This document shows positions 9,679-17,907 of a stretch of 64,000 nucleotides of DNA, piece by piece. The position numbers and the translations under genes are program-made. Under the pieces are notes generated by a model, which was not told where the DNA came from, did not search any database, and worked only from the letters and a program-made list of their open reading frames with translations. The DNA is taken from positions 1 to 64,000 of the forward strand of contig NZ_JASBRH010000003.1 in the NCBI RefSeq assembly GCF_029961155.1, given 5' to 3'. Within the stretch, counting starts at the first letter, position 1, and each line of letters opens with the position of its first letter. Source of the DNA: Pontibacterium granulatum. GTDB taxonomy: Bacteria > Pseudomonadota > Gammaproteobacteria > Pseudomonadales > Balneatricaceae.

Positions 9679-9795
9679 GGTTGGGCACCGCGTTGCGGTG
9701 GCCAATCTACGGTAAAATGGTGTACTTGTAGCAGCGGTCTCCGACCGCGACATGCCCCCATGGAGAAAGTGTCGCCCTCGGAGCGGGCTGCTCCA
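9679..9795. repeat. REP-like palindromes (half family B, then family A)
   Basis: A half family-B unit (GGTTGGGCACCGCGTTGCGG to CAATCTAC, 9679-9710) is followed by a complete family-A unit (9727-9795) beginning TGTAGCAGCGGTCTCCGACC and ending in the inverted arm GGAGCGGGCTGCTCCA. It lies between the convergent AraC and CBS-BON genes, where it could act as a transcription-limiting hairpin. Confidence 0.85.
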
Positions 9796-9821
9796 AAGCT
9801 GCGTGAATACGCTCTACTAGA

Positions 9822-10514
9822 TCAGGCTTCCGCCAACCAAGGCGGGATACTGCCAAGGAAGTTTTCCACTGACCGGACTCCGGGTGTATTGACGGCCGCC
9901 AATTCTGCGGCCTGTTTCTCTTTCTCGCTGTAAACGATTCCCCAGAGCTGAACCACGCCGTCATGGACGGTGACATTAATCCGTCCGCTAACCAATCCCA
10001 CCTCTTCCGACAGTTCATGCATCAGGCTGTCGCGGATGGTGCGGTCATCCACAGACCGGGTTTGTTCAGGCACCGGGCCGGCAGTCAGGCCATGCAGCAG
10101 GTTGGCGCGACTCACAATCCCCACCAGTCGATTGTTGTCCGTCACGGGTACACGCTTGATATGGTTACGCTCCAGCGTAGTTGCAATCTCATGTAACGGC
10201 ATATCCACACTGACGGTAATCACATCGCGGGTCATCACTTCAGATGCGGTGCGGCCATGGGCTTTTATATAGTGTTCAGCATCATGACTCTGGGAAAACA
10301 GGTTTTCGATCCACCAGGAATGACGCTCTTCGCTATCGCTTTCCAACCTTCGCATCAGGTCCCCTTCGCTGACAATACCGAGCACCCGCTGCTCATCGTC
10401 AATCACCGGGACGGCGCTGATCCGTTTCGCCAGCAACAGTTCTGCAATCTCCCTGACCCCGGTATCGGGTCCCACTGTAATCACGGAGGTGGTCATAATA
10501 TCTGCGGCGTTCAT
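9822..10514 (-). CDS. CBS-pair and BON-domain protein
   Basis: A 230-residue soluble protein. Two CBS motifs occupy about residues 1-60 (MNAADIMTTSVITVGPDTGV) and 90-145 (VMTRDVITVSVDMPLHEIAT). A BON domain (about 152-217) follows, with the typical VTVHDGVVQLWGIVYSEKE pattern. CBS pairs bind adenine nucleotides, and BON domains bind phospholipid or assist osmotic-stress functions. The combination is widespread and functionally uncharacterised; a stress or energy-sensing role is inference. GGGAGA seven bases upstream supports the start. Confidence 0.88.
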   Translation of the reverse strand: MNAADIMTTSVITVGPDTGVREIAELLLAKRISAVPVIDDEQRVLGIVSEGDLMRRLESDSEERHSWWIENLFSQSHDAEHYIKAHGRTASEVMTRDVITVSVDMPLHEIATTLERNHIKRVPVTDNNRLVGIVSRANLLHGLTAGPVPEQTRSVDDRTIRDSLMHELSEEVGLVSGRINVTVHDGVVQLWGIVYSEKEKQAAELAAVNTPGVRSVENFLGSIPPWLAEA

Positions 10515-11010
10515 TGTTTAGTCTCCCAAAAATCACCGTTCTGAACCTCAGTATAGTCCGGTAATCTGTTGCGACTTGTTGCCTACTGATCAACGAACAA
10601 ACAGGACTTTTGCCTATTAACCTTTTGCGACCTCAAATGTCGCAAAAAGACTTAATAAACGACGTTAACGGTCAAGTTACTGGAATTTCAACTATGTTAT
10701 CTGTATGAATCAGTGGGGAAGCTTTGATTACGAAGCGACTGGAGTGGAAGGTGCAATTAGAAACGATTACACCGGATAAAGAGAGAATCGTTTTACCAGA
10801 TACGCTCAAACTTTATCCAACATGATCAAATACCCTCCATTTTATGCTAAATAAGAGTTTTTGACCCATGAAATGCAGGCTTATAGGACAAAAGACCACT
10901 CCTTACGCCCTACACTGTAAGTTCCATTCCGCTAAACCGGCGGTAAGTCAGTAGCCGCCCCTTAGGGAATATCAAAAATAACAGCAGCGAATCTGATCTT
11001 AGGAAGAACC
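10515..11010. other. Intergenic region upstream of TRAP transporter 1
   Basis: About 500 bp between the divergent CBS-BON and dctP genes. It contains a perfect palindrome (reported separately), an extra TTGCGAC half-site near 10567 and AT-rich stretches. A 24-33 codon reading frame (about 10726-10826) ends LPDTLKLYPT, but I do not regard it as a supported gene. No convincing sigma54 or riboswitch structure was seen. Confidence 0.5.
10623..10647. promoter_or_regulatory. Perfect palindrome TTTTGCGAC-N7-GTCGCAAAA, candidate operator
   Basis: Two 9-bp arms are exactly inverted around ctcaaat. Neither strand has a following T-run, so it is more operator-like than terminator-like. A third TTGCGAC copy lies about 55 bp upstream. 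Likely controlled genes are the TRAP transporter 1 operon or the CBS-BON gene. The protein that binds it is unknown. Confidence 0.5.
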
Positions 11011-12027
11011 ATGAAAAGAAGAAATATTCTGAAGGCAGCAGCAGCGGGCCTGGCAGCAGCACCGCTGGCAATCAGCTCTACCAATGCACAAGCAGCTTCT
11101 ACAGTACGTCTGCGTATGCAAACATACTGGGGTACGGAGTCTGATGAGATCCACGATCAGTTCCTTGACGACGTTAAGGTTGCTTCCAACAAATCCCTTC
11201 GTATCAAACGCTTCCGCGGCAGTGAGCTGGTACCGAATGCCGACATGTTCCAGGCAGTATCCAAAGGTACCATCGACATGTGTCAGGGCTACGCGGGTTA
11301 CTGGCCGGGTCAGCTGGACATTGCATCCATCGAAGCGGGTCTGCCAGGTGCATGGACCAACTACGACGAAGCACAGTACATCATGGAATCCAAAGGTCTG
11401 ATCGATCTGATCCGTGAAGGGTACGCTGAACAGGGCGTTCACTACTTGGGCCCAATCATGGGCGGCCCATTCGACCTGCTGACCACCAAGCCGGTTAAGA
11501 GCCTGGAAGATCTGAAAAACATGAAGATCCGCGCTACGCCAAGCGTCGCGAAGATCCTGGAAAAATTCGATATTCCAACCGTATACCTGCCAGGCGGTGA
11601 ACTGTATCTGGCGCTGTCCACCGGTACCATCGACGGCGTAATCTACGCAGGTACCAACGAGTACAAAGCGATGAAGCTGTACGAATCTGCTAAGTACTAC
11701 ACCTTCCTGAACATGGTAAACCCGGGCTACACCGATCAAATGCTGATCAACAAAGCCAAGTGGGATTCCATGTCTGACGAGCACCGTCGCATCATCGAGA
11801 TGGCTTACGCTAAGCACGCACGTAAGATGCACACCTGGATGGTGAGCGGCTCCATCGACGCGGGTACCTCTGGTCTGTTTGAATTCGCGACCCTGCCTGC
11901 TGAAGATTCCGCACGTCTGCGTAAAGCAGCCCGTGTACTGTGGGAAGAGGAAGCAGCTAAATCTCCACGCAACGCGAAAGCGATCGAAATCATCGCTGCA
12001 GCGGCTAAAGCGACCGGGAGAGGCTAA
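11011..12027 (+). CDS. dctP: TRAP transporter substrate-binding protein (DctP family), Tat-exported
   Basis: Periplasmic solute-binding subunit of a sodium-coupled TRAP transporter for an organic acid. The 338-residue precursor begins MKRRNILKAAAAGLAAAPLA: a twin-arginine (RR-N-I-L-K) plus hydrophobic stretch, with a likely cleavage after TNAQA near residue 29. It is therefore probably folded before export. The DctP family core follows, including LEDLKNMKIRATPS with the conserved ligand-binding Arg and the ALSTGTIDGVIYAG block. AGGAAG precedes the start. It opens a dctP-Q-M operon and its stop overlaps the dctQ start. Confidence 0.92.
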   Translation: MKRRNILKAAAAGLAAAPLAISSTNAQAASTVRLRMQTYWGTESDEIHDQFLDDVKVASNKSLRIKRFRGSELVPNADMFQAVSKGTIDMCQGYAGYWPGQLDIASIEAGLPGAWTNYDEAQYIMESKGLIDLIREGYAEQGVHYLGPIMGGPFDLLTTKPVKSLEDLKNMKIRATPSVAKILEKFDIPTVYLPGGELYLALSTGTIDGVIYAGTNEYKAMKLYESAKYYTFLNMVNPGYTDQMLINKAKWDSMSDEHRRIIEMAYAKHARKMHTWMVSGSIDAGTSGLFEFATLPAEDSARLRKAARVLWEEEAAKSPRNAKAIEIIAAAAKATGRG

Positions 12028-12560
12028 TGACACGGATATCTCGCTTCCTTGACCTACAAGACGAGATATCCGACTTCATAGGCAAGGCCATCTCATGGAT
12101 GAGCCTTGCTATGATGGCTGTTCTCAGTTTCGAGATCGCTGCCCGATATCTTTTCAACAGCCCAACCTCCTGGGCACATGAAACCACGACCATGATCTAT
12201 GGTACGTTCTGTATCCTGGCGGGCGTGTACACCCACCGTCATCATGGTCATGTCCGCAGTGAAGCGGTCTATCATCTGTTCTCGCCCCGCGGTCGCGCCT
12301 GGCTGGATGTGATTACCGGTGGTATCGGCCTCGTGGTGTTTGCCGTATTTTTCTACGTGGTTTTCGATTTTGCCGCAGATTCCTGGGCAAAAAACGAACA
12401 CTCTTCGAAGAGCACCTGGGCTCCCCCAATTTATCCGTTTAAATCCGTATTGCCACTGGCGGTTGGTCTGATGTGGCTGCAGAGCTTGTCTCACTTCATC
12501 AGGGATGTGATGGTCGCACTTGGCATTACCGAGCCGCGCGAAGAAGTAACCGAACAATAA
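12027..12560 (+). CDS. dctQ: TRAP transporter small permease (DctQ family)
   Basis: The 177-residue four-helix membrane subunit that bridges the binding protein and the large permease. It has the DctQ pattern: a hydrophobic helix around MSLAMMAVLSFEIAARYLF, then TSWAHETTTMIYGTFCILAG, then helices about residues 92-115 and 135-160. The start codon overlaps the dctP stop (TAATG), indicating translational coupling. About 60 bp separate it from dctM. Confidence 0.9.
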   Translation: MTRISRFLDLQDEISDFIGKAISWMSLAMMAVLSFEIAARYLFNSPTSWAHETTTMIYGTFCILAGVYTHRHHGHVRSEAVYHLFSPRGRAWLDVITGGIGLVVFAVFFYVVFDFAADSWAKNEHSSKSTWAPPIYPFKSVLPLAVGLMWLQSLSHFIRDVMVALGITEPREEVTEQ

Positions 12561-12621
12561 CTTGCAGTGTTTGTTCAATAAGAAATAAGCAGTTCAACAA
12601 TAAAAACGAAGGACACTAAGA

Positions 12622-13947
12622 GTGTTAGAACTTGATCCGTTGCTCGTCACAGGCGGTATGTTTGGTTGCATGCTGCTGATGCTGATCCTGGGTGCCCCGC
12701 TGACCTGGGCACTGCTAACCGTAGGCGTTGGCTCAGCATATTTCCTCTGGGGTCCTGCCGGCCTTGAACTGCTGGCGATCAGTACGTTCTCCTCCATGGA
12801 TAACTTCCTGTTGGTTGCCCTGCCCATGTTTATCTTCATGGGCCTGATGCTGCAGCGTTCCGGCATAACCGATGATCTGTTCGACATGATCAACAAGTTG
12901 ATGGGTGGCACGCCGGGCGGTCTGGGTATGGGTACCGTCATCGTCTGTGCCTTGATTGCAGCAATGGCCGGTGTCTCCGGTGCAGCAACCGTAAGTCTGG
13001 GTATTATCGCCCTGCCAGCGATGCTCGAACGTGGTTATGACAAAAAGCTGGCAACCGGCACCATTATGGCCGGTGGCGCACTGGGCTTCCTGATTCCACC
13101 TAGTGTCCTGATGGTTATCTACGCCTTCCTGGCGCGTGAATCCGTCGGTAAACTGTTTGCCGCAGGCTTGATGCCGGGCCTGATGCTGGCCGGCATCTAC
13201 ATCCTGTATGTATTTATCCGCGCCAAAATGAATCCGCAACTGGCTCCACCGATCAGTGAAGAAGAGCGCGTTGATTTCCGTGGCAAGTTGGCTGCGCTGA
13301 AAGCGTTGATCCTGCCGGGTGCTCTGATCGCCACCGTACTCTCTTTCATTATCGTGGGTATCACCTCACCCTCTGAGGCGTCTGCCGTAGGTGCGGTTGG
13401 CTCGATTATCTGTGCCGCCATCTACCGCACGCTGAACTGGCAGGTGCTGAAGGAAGTAATGATCGGCACCACCAAACTGATGGGGATGCTGCTATGGATT
13501 ACCCTGGCCGCGGTATTCTTCAGTAAGGTATATATCGGCCTGGGTGCGGGTATGGTGCTGGAAGAGTTTATCGAAGACACCGCCATGTCGCCGTACTGGG
13601 TGATCATCGCGATGCTGGCCTGCTACTTCATTCTGGGTATGTTCCTGGACGACTTTGCCATTGTGTTTATCACCGTGCCGCTGTTCGTACCAATCGTGGA
13701 TACCCTGGGGTTTGATACCATCTGGTTCGCTGTGTTGTTCATCATCAGCATGCAGTCCGCGTACCTGACACCACCCTTTGGCTATAACCTCTTTTACATG
13801 CGATCGGTGGCGCCACCTAGCGTCTCGATTTACGACCTGTATAAAGCGGCAATTCCGTTTGTCTGCTTGCAGATTATCGGCCTGGCCCTGGTGGTTATCT
13901 TCCCAGAAATCGCCCTGTGGCTGCCTGAGTTGATCTTCGGTAAGTAA
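12622..13947 (+). CDS. dctM: TRAP transporter large permease (DctM family)
   Basis: The 441-residue channel-forming subunit of TRAP transporter 1, with a dozen or so hydrophobic helices and family signatures FMGLMLQRSGITDDLFD, GALGFLIPPSVLMVIYA and TPPFGYNLFYMRSVAP. The start is GTG at 12622, with GAAGGA about eight bases upstream. It ends the operon before a strong terminator at 13963-13990. Substrate is not predictable from the permease. Confidence 0.93.
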   Translation: MLELDPLLVTGGMFGCMLLMLILGAPLTWALLTVGVGSAYFLWGPAGLELLAISTFSSMDNFLLVALPMFIFMGLMLQRSGITDDLFDMINKLMGGTPGGLGMGTVIVCALIAAMAGVSGAATVSLGIIALPAMLERGYDKKLATGTIMAGGALGFLIPPSVLMVIYAFLARESVGKLFAAGLMPGLMLAGIYILYVFIRAKMNPQLAPPISEEERVDFRGKLAALKALILPGALIATVLSFIIVGITSPSEASAVGAVGSIICAAIYRTLNWQVLKEVMIGTTKLMGMLLWITLAAVFFSKVYIGLGAGMVLEEFIEDTAMSPYWVIIAMLACYFILGMFLDDFAIVFITVPLFVPIVDTLGFDTIWFAVLFIISMQSAYLTPPFGYNLFYMRSVAPPSVSIYDLYKAAIPFVCLQIIGLALVVIFPEIALWLPELIFGK

Positions 13948-13962
13948 CGCTAATGAGAAACA

Positions 13963-13990
13963 AAAAACCTCCCTTCGGGGAGGTTTTTTT
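13963..13990 (+). terminator. Strong Rho-independent terminator after TRAP operon 1
   Basis: ACCTCC-CTTC-GGGGAGGT stem with an A-run before and a run of seven Ts after. It starts 15 bp after the dctM stop and ends the dctPQM transcript. The A-run makes it potentially active in both directions. Confidence 0.92.
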
Positions 13991-14006
13991 GTTTCTAGCC
14001 ATCTCA

Positions 14007-14527
14007 TGTAGAAGCGGTCTCCGACCGCTACTTACCCCCGTGATTTAACCCGTCGCCCTCTCAGTGTGCTGCTACAAGGCAATGTACGAAGCATTTAAGC
14101 TCCGCGTAGGCTAGTCATCGCAACGCGATACCTAACGTGTTGGGCACCGCTTCGCGGTGGCCAATCTACGACGCTTAATCGTTACCTGTAGCAGCGGTCT
14201 CCGACCGCGACATACCACGGTGGTTTAAAAAGTCGTGCTCGGAGCGGGCTGCTACAAAGCAATGTACGAAGCATTTAAGCTCCGTGTAGGTTAGTCATCG
14301 CTACGCGATGCCTAACGTGTTGGGCACCGCTTTGCGGTGGCCAACCTACGACGCTTAATCGTTACCTGTAGCAGCGGTCTCCGACCGCGACATACCACGG
14401 TGGTTTAAAAAGTCGCCCTCAGCGCGGGCTGCTACAAGGCAATGTATGAAGCATTAAAACTCCGTGTAGGTTAGTCGTCGCAACGCGATGCCTAACGTGT
14501 TGGGCACCGCTTCGCGGTGGCCAACCT
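14007..14527. repeat. Three tandem 180-bp copies of an A+B REP composite
   Basis: Copies begin at 14007, 14187 and 14367, a spacing of exactly 180 bp. Each holds a family-A palindrome (TGTAGCAGCGGTCTCCGACC to GGGCTGCTACA, about 70 bp), a linker with CAATGTACGAAGCATTTAAG, and a family-B double hairpin (GTAGGTTAG to CAACCTAC, about 64 bp). Copies 2 and 3 are nearly identical. Copy 1 is the most diverged in the A unit, and copy 3 ends early in CAACCTGC. No gene is present in this stretch. Confidence 0.92.
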
Positions 14528-14539
14528 GCTGGATTCGTT

Positions 14540-14583
14540 GTAGGGCACCCTTTAGGGTGCCGGCAGCATGAATGCTGCCCTAC
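14540..14583. repeat. REP-like palindrome, family C
   Basis: Two adjacent hairpins, GGCACCC-TTTA-GGGTGCC and GGCAGCATGAATGCTGCC, bounded by GTAG and CTAC. It sits 18 bp beyond the GST stop codon, on the 3' side of that minus-strand gene, and abuts the tandem array. Confidence 0.85.
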
Positions 14584-14601
14584 GAGATTTTTTACGAAGG
14601 A

Positions 14602-15255
14602 TTAAACCTCCACTCCCGCTTCATCCGCTTCAACGATTTCCGTTTCCTGCTTACCGGCTTCAATCCACTCCTGCATCTTCGGATGGTCCAACACGGATTG
14701 CATGTAGGCGTGGCTCGCTTCGGATACCGCTACACCGTAGGTTTCAAAGCGGGATACCACTGGCGCATACATCACATCGGCAATACTGAACTCACCAAAC
14801 AGCCAAGGACCTTGGTCGGCGATGCGCTCACGGCAGCTGGACCAGATCTCGTCGATACGGGCTACGTCTTTCATTGCCGCTTCCGACGCTTCGATACGGC
14901 GCTTGGCGCGGCAGTTCATTGGCATCTCGTTACGAACACCAAAGAAACCGGAGTGCATCTCGGCAGCAATCGCACGGGCTTCAGCACGGGCAGCGCGGTT
15001 TTCTGGCCAGCCGCGTCCGTCGAGGTAGGTTTCGCTGACGTATTCGCAGATCGCCAGGGAGTCCCACACGGTGATCTCCCCATCCACCAGCACCGGCACT
15101 TTGTCGGCGCAATCTACGTTTTTCAACGCGGAATAGAAGGATTCGGTATCCAGCTGTAAGCGGGTTTCTTTGAATTTGATATCAAAGGCGGCCAGCATCA
15201 GCCAGCCGCGCAGTGACCAGGAGGAGTAGTTTTTGTTGCCTATGATCAGTTCCAT
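14602..15255 (-). CDS. Glutathione S-transferase family protein
   Basis: A 217-residue cytosolic protein with an N-terminal thioredoxin-fold domain (about 1-80) and a C-terminal all-helical domain. NYSSWSLRGWLMLAAF at residues 8-23 places Ser where the activating hydroxyl of bacterial GSTs lies. VPVLVDGEITVWDSLAICEY gives the cis-Pro and the Asp-Ser glutathione-binding motif (about 55-74). It follows the ArsM-like methyltransferase on the same strand after about 120 bp. The substrate is unknown. Confidence 0.9.
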   Translation of the reverse strand: MELIIGNKNYSSWSLRGWLMLAAFDIKFKETRLQLDTESFYSALKNVDCADKVPVLVDGEITVWDSLAICEYVSETYLDGRGWPENRAARAEARAIAAEMHSGFFGVRNEMPMNCRAKRRIEASEAAMKDVARIDEIWSSCRERIADQGPWLFGEFSIADVMYAPVVSRFETYGVAVSEASHAYMQSVLDHPKMQEWIEAGKQETEIVEADEAGVEV

Positions 15256-15377
15256 CAGTGTGTACCTGCTTCCGTTAAAAACTGCAGTTATTGTTACCGC
15301 ACGCTCGTCCGAAAACTAACGAATAGTATTGATGGCACCTATTCGCAACGCTGATGGATCAGATCAGGAGAGGCTGA

Positions 15378-16427
15378 TTAGCAGCAACCGCCGCCCGCTG
15401 CACCGCTCTCGGCTTCGCTTTCGAACGGTAGCAAGGTGCCACAACCGTCGAAAATACCGTAGTGGTTGTCCCAGGTACCGACAAAGTCGAAGTGTTCTTT
15501 AAAGCGGGTGTCGTGCAGCATGCGCCAGGTATTGCCACACACCGGGAAGACCTTGCCCTTCTCGATACGGTGATGCGCATCCAGCTCAAACACTTCCGGC
15601 ATATGCTCGATGGTGCCTTTGTAGATCACCGCCTGGCCGTAGTCTTCACAGGCATCTTCCAGCGCTTCAATCTTGAACAGGCGGTACGTGGCAGAGTAGA
15701 AACTGATATGGCCGATTTTCTGCTCGATGCGTTCGTTGTCGATGGTAATCGGACGGTCGTTCACCAAACGTGGATCGGTAAAGCCCGCTTTCTTCGCCAG
15801 ACGCAGGAAGTCATTCCAGTACAGCGCACCGGACAGGCACTCGCCGTACAACTCAGGATCGGTTTTGAGTGATGCAGGGATACGGCGATCGGCATACACA
15901 TCGGAGAAGTACAGCTCACCACCCGGCTTAAGCAGACGATAGGCCTCGCGGAATACCGCGTCCTTGTCCGGGCTCAGGTTGATGACACAGTTGGAGACAA
16001 TCACGTCAAAGCTGTTATCCGGCAGGTCCAGCTCATCCAGCTTTTCGATGTAACCCTTGCGGAACTCCACGTTGCCCTGTGCATAACCAAAGGCCTTCTG
16101 ATGGTAGTCCAGATGACGGTTAGCCACTTCCAGCTGGGCGTCGGTCATATCCACACCGACCACACGGCCAGACTCGCCCACAAACTGCGACAGCACGTAA
16201 CAGTCACGGCCACTGCCGCTCCCCAAGTCCAGAATCGCACAACCGTTCAGTTGCTCAGGTGCCACCAGACCACAGCCGTAGTAACGGGCCATCACCTCAT
16301 CATGCACCTTGGACAGTGCATCTTTTACATAACGTGGGATCGCGTCGTCTGTGCAGCAAGCATTTGTCTGCAGATCTTCACTCCCCTGCAGTACCTCACC
16401 GTAATATTCCTGAACCTGTTCGTGCAT
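15378..16427 (-). CDS. arsM: ArsM-like arsenite S-adenosylmethyltransferase
   Basis: A SAM-dependent methyltransferase of about 349 residues, most like the arsenite methyltransferases that convert As(III) to methylated species. The SAM loop is DLGSGSGRD (67-75). Three cysteines sit in the family positions: C52 in YYGCG, C147 in SNCVINL and C197 in GECLSGAL. A further CC pair lies at 24-25. The C-terminus ends GAAGGGCC, an extra possible metalloid-binding tail. I choose ATG 16427 over the adjacent GTG because the AAGG spacing is better. No arsR, arsB or arsC is adjacent; a divergent LysR gene lies upstream beyond a MITE. The arsenic substrate is inferred from the cysteines, so another thiophilic element is possible. 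Confidence 0.82.
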   Translation of the reverse strand: MHEQVQEYYGEVLQGSEDLQTNACCTDDAIPRYVKDALSKVHDEVMARYYGCGLVAPEQLNGCAILDLGSGSGRDCYVLSQFVGESGRVVGVDMTDAQLEVANRHLDYHQKAFGYAQGNVEFRKGYIEKLDELDLPDNSFDVIVSNCVINLSPDKDAVFREAYRLLKPGGELYFSDVYADRRIPASLKTDPELYGECLSGALYWNDFLRLAKKAGFTDPRLVNDRPITIDNERIEQKIGHISFYSATYRLFKIEALEDACEDYGQAVIYKGTIEHMPEVFELDAHHRIEKGKVFPVCGNTWRMLHDTRFKEHFDFVGTWDNHYGIFDGCGTLLPFESEAESGAAGGGCC

Positions 16428-16597
16428 CACTCTACCTTTTACTCAAAACAGCGTATCGAGACCGGCTACTATAGCCCGTTACACCCGCCCACCACCACCG
16501 CAATCAAGCAACCGGAGGGGGTGTGGCAACACAGCACCCGGATTGCTCCCCTGCCCCGATTCGGCTATTTATCAGCGCACACCTCCGGCCCCCTTCA

Positions 16598-16737
16598 GAG
16601 GGTGTCGTAAAACTACTGCGCTGGCTGATCCGGCGTTAAAAATCTGCTCAAAATGCTCATTTACTTCGAGTAAACTGCGCTTTTTCGCAGCTTTTTGCCT
16701 TGTCTCAGCTGCGCTCGCTACATTTTACAACACCCTC
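16598..16737. mobile_element. MITE-like element, copy 1
   Basis: A 140-bp non-coding element bounded by inverted repeats (GAGGGTGTCGTAAAA at the left, TTTTACAACACCCTC at the right, one mismatch). It fills most of the 324-bp space between the divergent arsM-like and lysR genes and ends 14 bp before the LysR start codon. An inverted copy occupies 20084-20222. It encodes no transposase, so it would need one in trans. It may supply or disrupt promoter sequence for its neighbours. Confidence 0.8.
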
Positions 16738-16751
16738 TTCTGGAACAGACG

Positions 16752-17585
16752 ATGGATATCGAAGCCCTGCGCAGCTTTATCGCTTTTGTGGACACCGGCA
16801 GCTTTACCCGTGCGGCAAAGCAGATCCACCGTACCCAAAGCGCGATCAGCATGCAGATGAAGAAGCTGGAGGAAGCGACCGGCAAACCGCTCTTTATTAA
16901 GGAGGGCCGTAACCTGGGGCTAACCGAACACGGTCGCAAACTCGCCAGTTATGCCCGCCGCTTGCTGGCGATCCACGACCAGGCCCTGAGCGATCTGAAA
17001 CGCCGCAGTGACCATCCCCCCCTGATGCTTGGCTGCCCGGACGACTATGCCGATTCGGTGTTACCGCAGCTGATCGCCCTGATTCTGGACGCGCACCCAC
17101 AACAGGAGATCAGCATCCTCTGCGCCAGCAGCACCCGGTTACGCGCCCTCCTGGACCGTGGCGAACTGCACGCGGCTATCCTCACCCGCGCACCGGAAAA
17201 GGATGAGGGTTATCTGCTGGTGCATGATAAAGGCGTGTGGGCCCACGGCGGTTTTCCAGAGCTGCTGGAGCGCGATGTGCTGCCACTGGTGCTCTACGAT
17301 GCCGACTGCAAATTTCACAGCACCGCCATCGACTCACTGGAGAAGCAGAACCGTCCGTACCAGCTGATCGCCACCTCCTCCAGCGCCACCGCCCTGAAGG
17401 GGATGCTCAACAAAGGGATCGCCGTCAGTGCGCTGGCCAGCTCCACCGTCTCCGATAACCTGACCATACTGGAAGACACGGACCTGCCGGAACTGCCTGC
17501 GGTGGATATCGTACTGGCATTGGCCCCGCATCCACATCCAACCCTGACCGCGATTGACGCTGCCAACATCTCTGCCAAGTTCTAA
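16752..17585 (+). CDS. LysR-family transcriptional regulator
   Basis: 277 residues: an N-terminal helix-turn-helix (MDIEALRSFIAFVDTGSFTR, then QSAISMQMKKLEEATGKPLF) and a short effector-binding domain. I start at ATG 16752. The longer frame would run back through the MITE and adds no family-like sequence. It is divergent from the arsM-like gene and precedes alanine dehydrogenase by about 320 bp, so either could be its target. Divergence favours arsM, but the MITE between them complicates that. Confidence 0.88.
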   Translation: MDIEALRSFIAFVDTGSFTRAAKQIHRTQSAISMQMKKLEEATGKPLFIKEGRNLGLTEHGRKLASYARRLLAIHDQALSDLKRRSDHPPLMLGCPDDYADSVLPQLIALILDAHPQQEISILCASSTRLRALLDRGELHAAILTRAPEKDEGYLLVHDKGVWAHGGFPELLERDVLPLVLYDADCKFHSTAIDSLEKQNRPYQLIATSSSATALKGMLNKGIAVSALASSTVSDNLTILEDTDLPELPAVDIVLALAPHPHPTLTAIDAANISAKF

Positions 17586-17746
17586 TCCATCCCTCGCCTC
17601 AGGGCCGTATCCAAACTGCAACAATTCGGCCCTATAATGTTGCTCTGCAGCATTCCCCCACACACTTCTGACCCGGTTTTCAGACCTCCCCCAATAAGTG
17701 GTAGCAACCACATACCACTTTAGAGTGGGTTATTTATTAACCAATC

Positions 17747-17762
17747 GGGCACACTTTTTGCG
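17747..17762 (+). promoter_or_regulatory. Candidate sigma54 promoter upstream of ald
   Basis: GGGCAC-N5-TTGCG carries the obligatory GG and GC doublets exactly 10 bp apart (GG 17748-17749, GC 17760-17761) and differs from TGGCAC-N5-TTGCW at only a few flanking bases. It predicts a start near 17773 and a 5' untranslated region of about 135 bp before ald. Upstream are small inverted repeats (GTGGT-AGCA-ACCAC at about 17699-17712) that could be activator sites. The rest of the 17586-17907 gap shows nothing else. Confidence 0.42.
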
Positions 17763-17907
17763 CCTTTAACTTTTCTGGAAAAACCACAACAAATCCGGAT
17801 TTTTTCCCGCCAAAACCAAATCTTCAAAAAAACACTCCGCACAACTGGTGCTAGCCTAGAAATACTTCCTAAAAACAAAAGCAATAAAAGATCCGGAGAT
17901 TTCGTAA

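Noticed and set aside
10726-10826. Possible 24-33 residue leader peptide upstream of TRAP 1
   Set aside because: Only a weak ribosome site and non-ATG starts; no attenuator structure follows.
10999-12033. 344-codon ORF on the minus strand
   Set aside because: It is antisense to dctP, whose Tat signal, ribosome site and family match are clear. Its composition (His/Cys/Gln-rich, low order) is that of a shadow.
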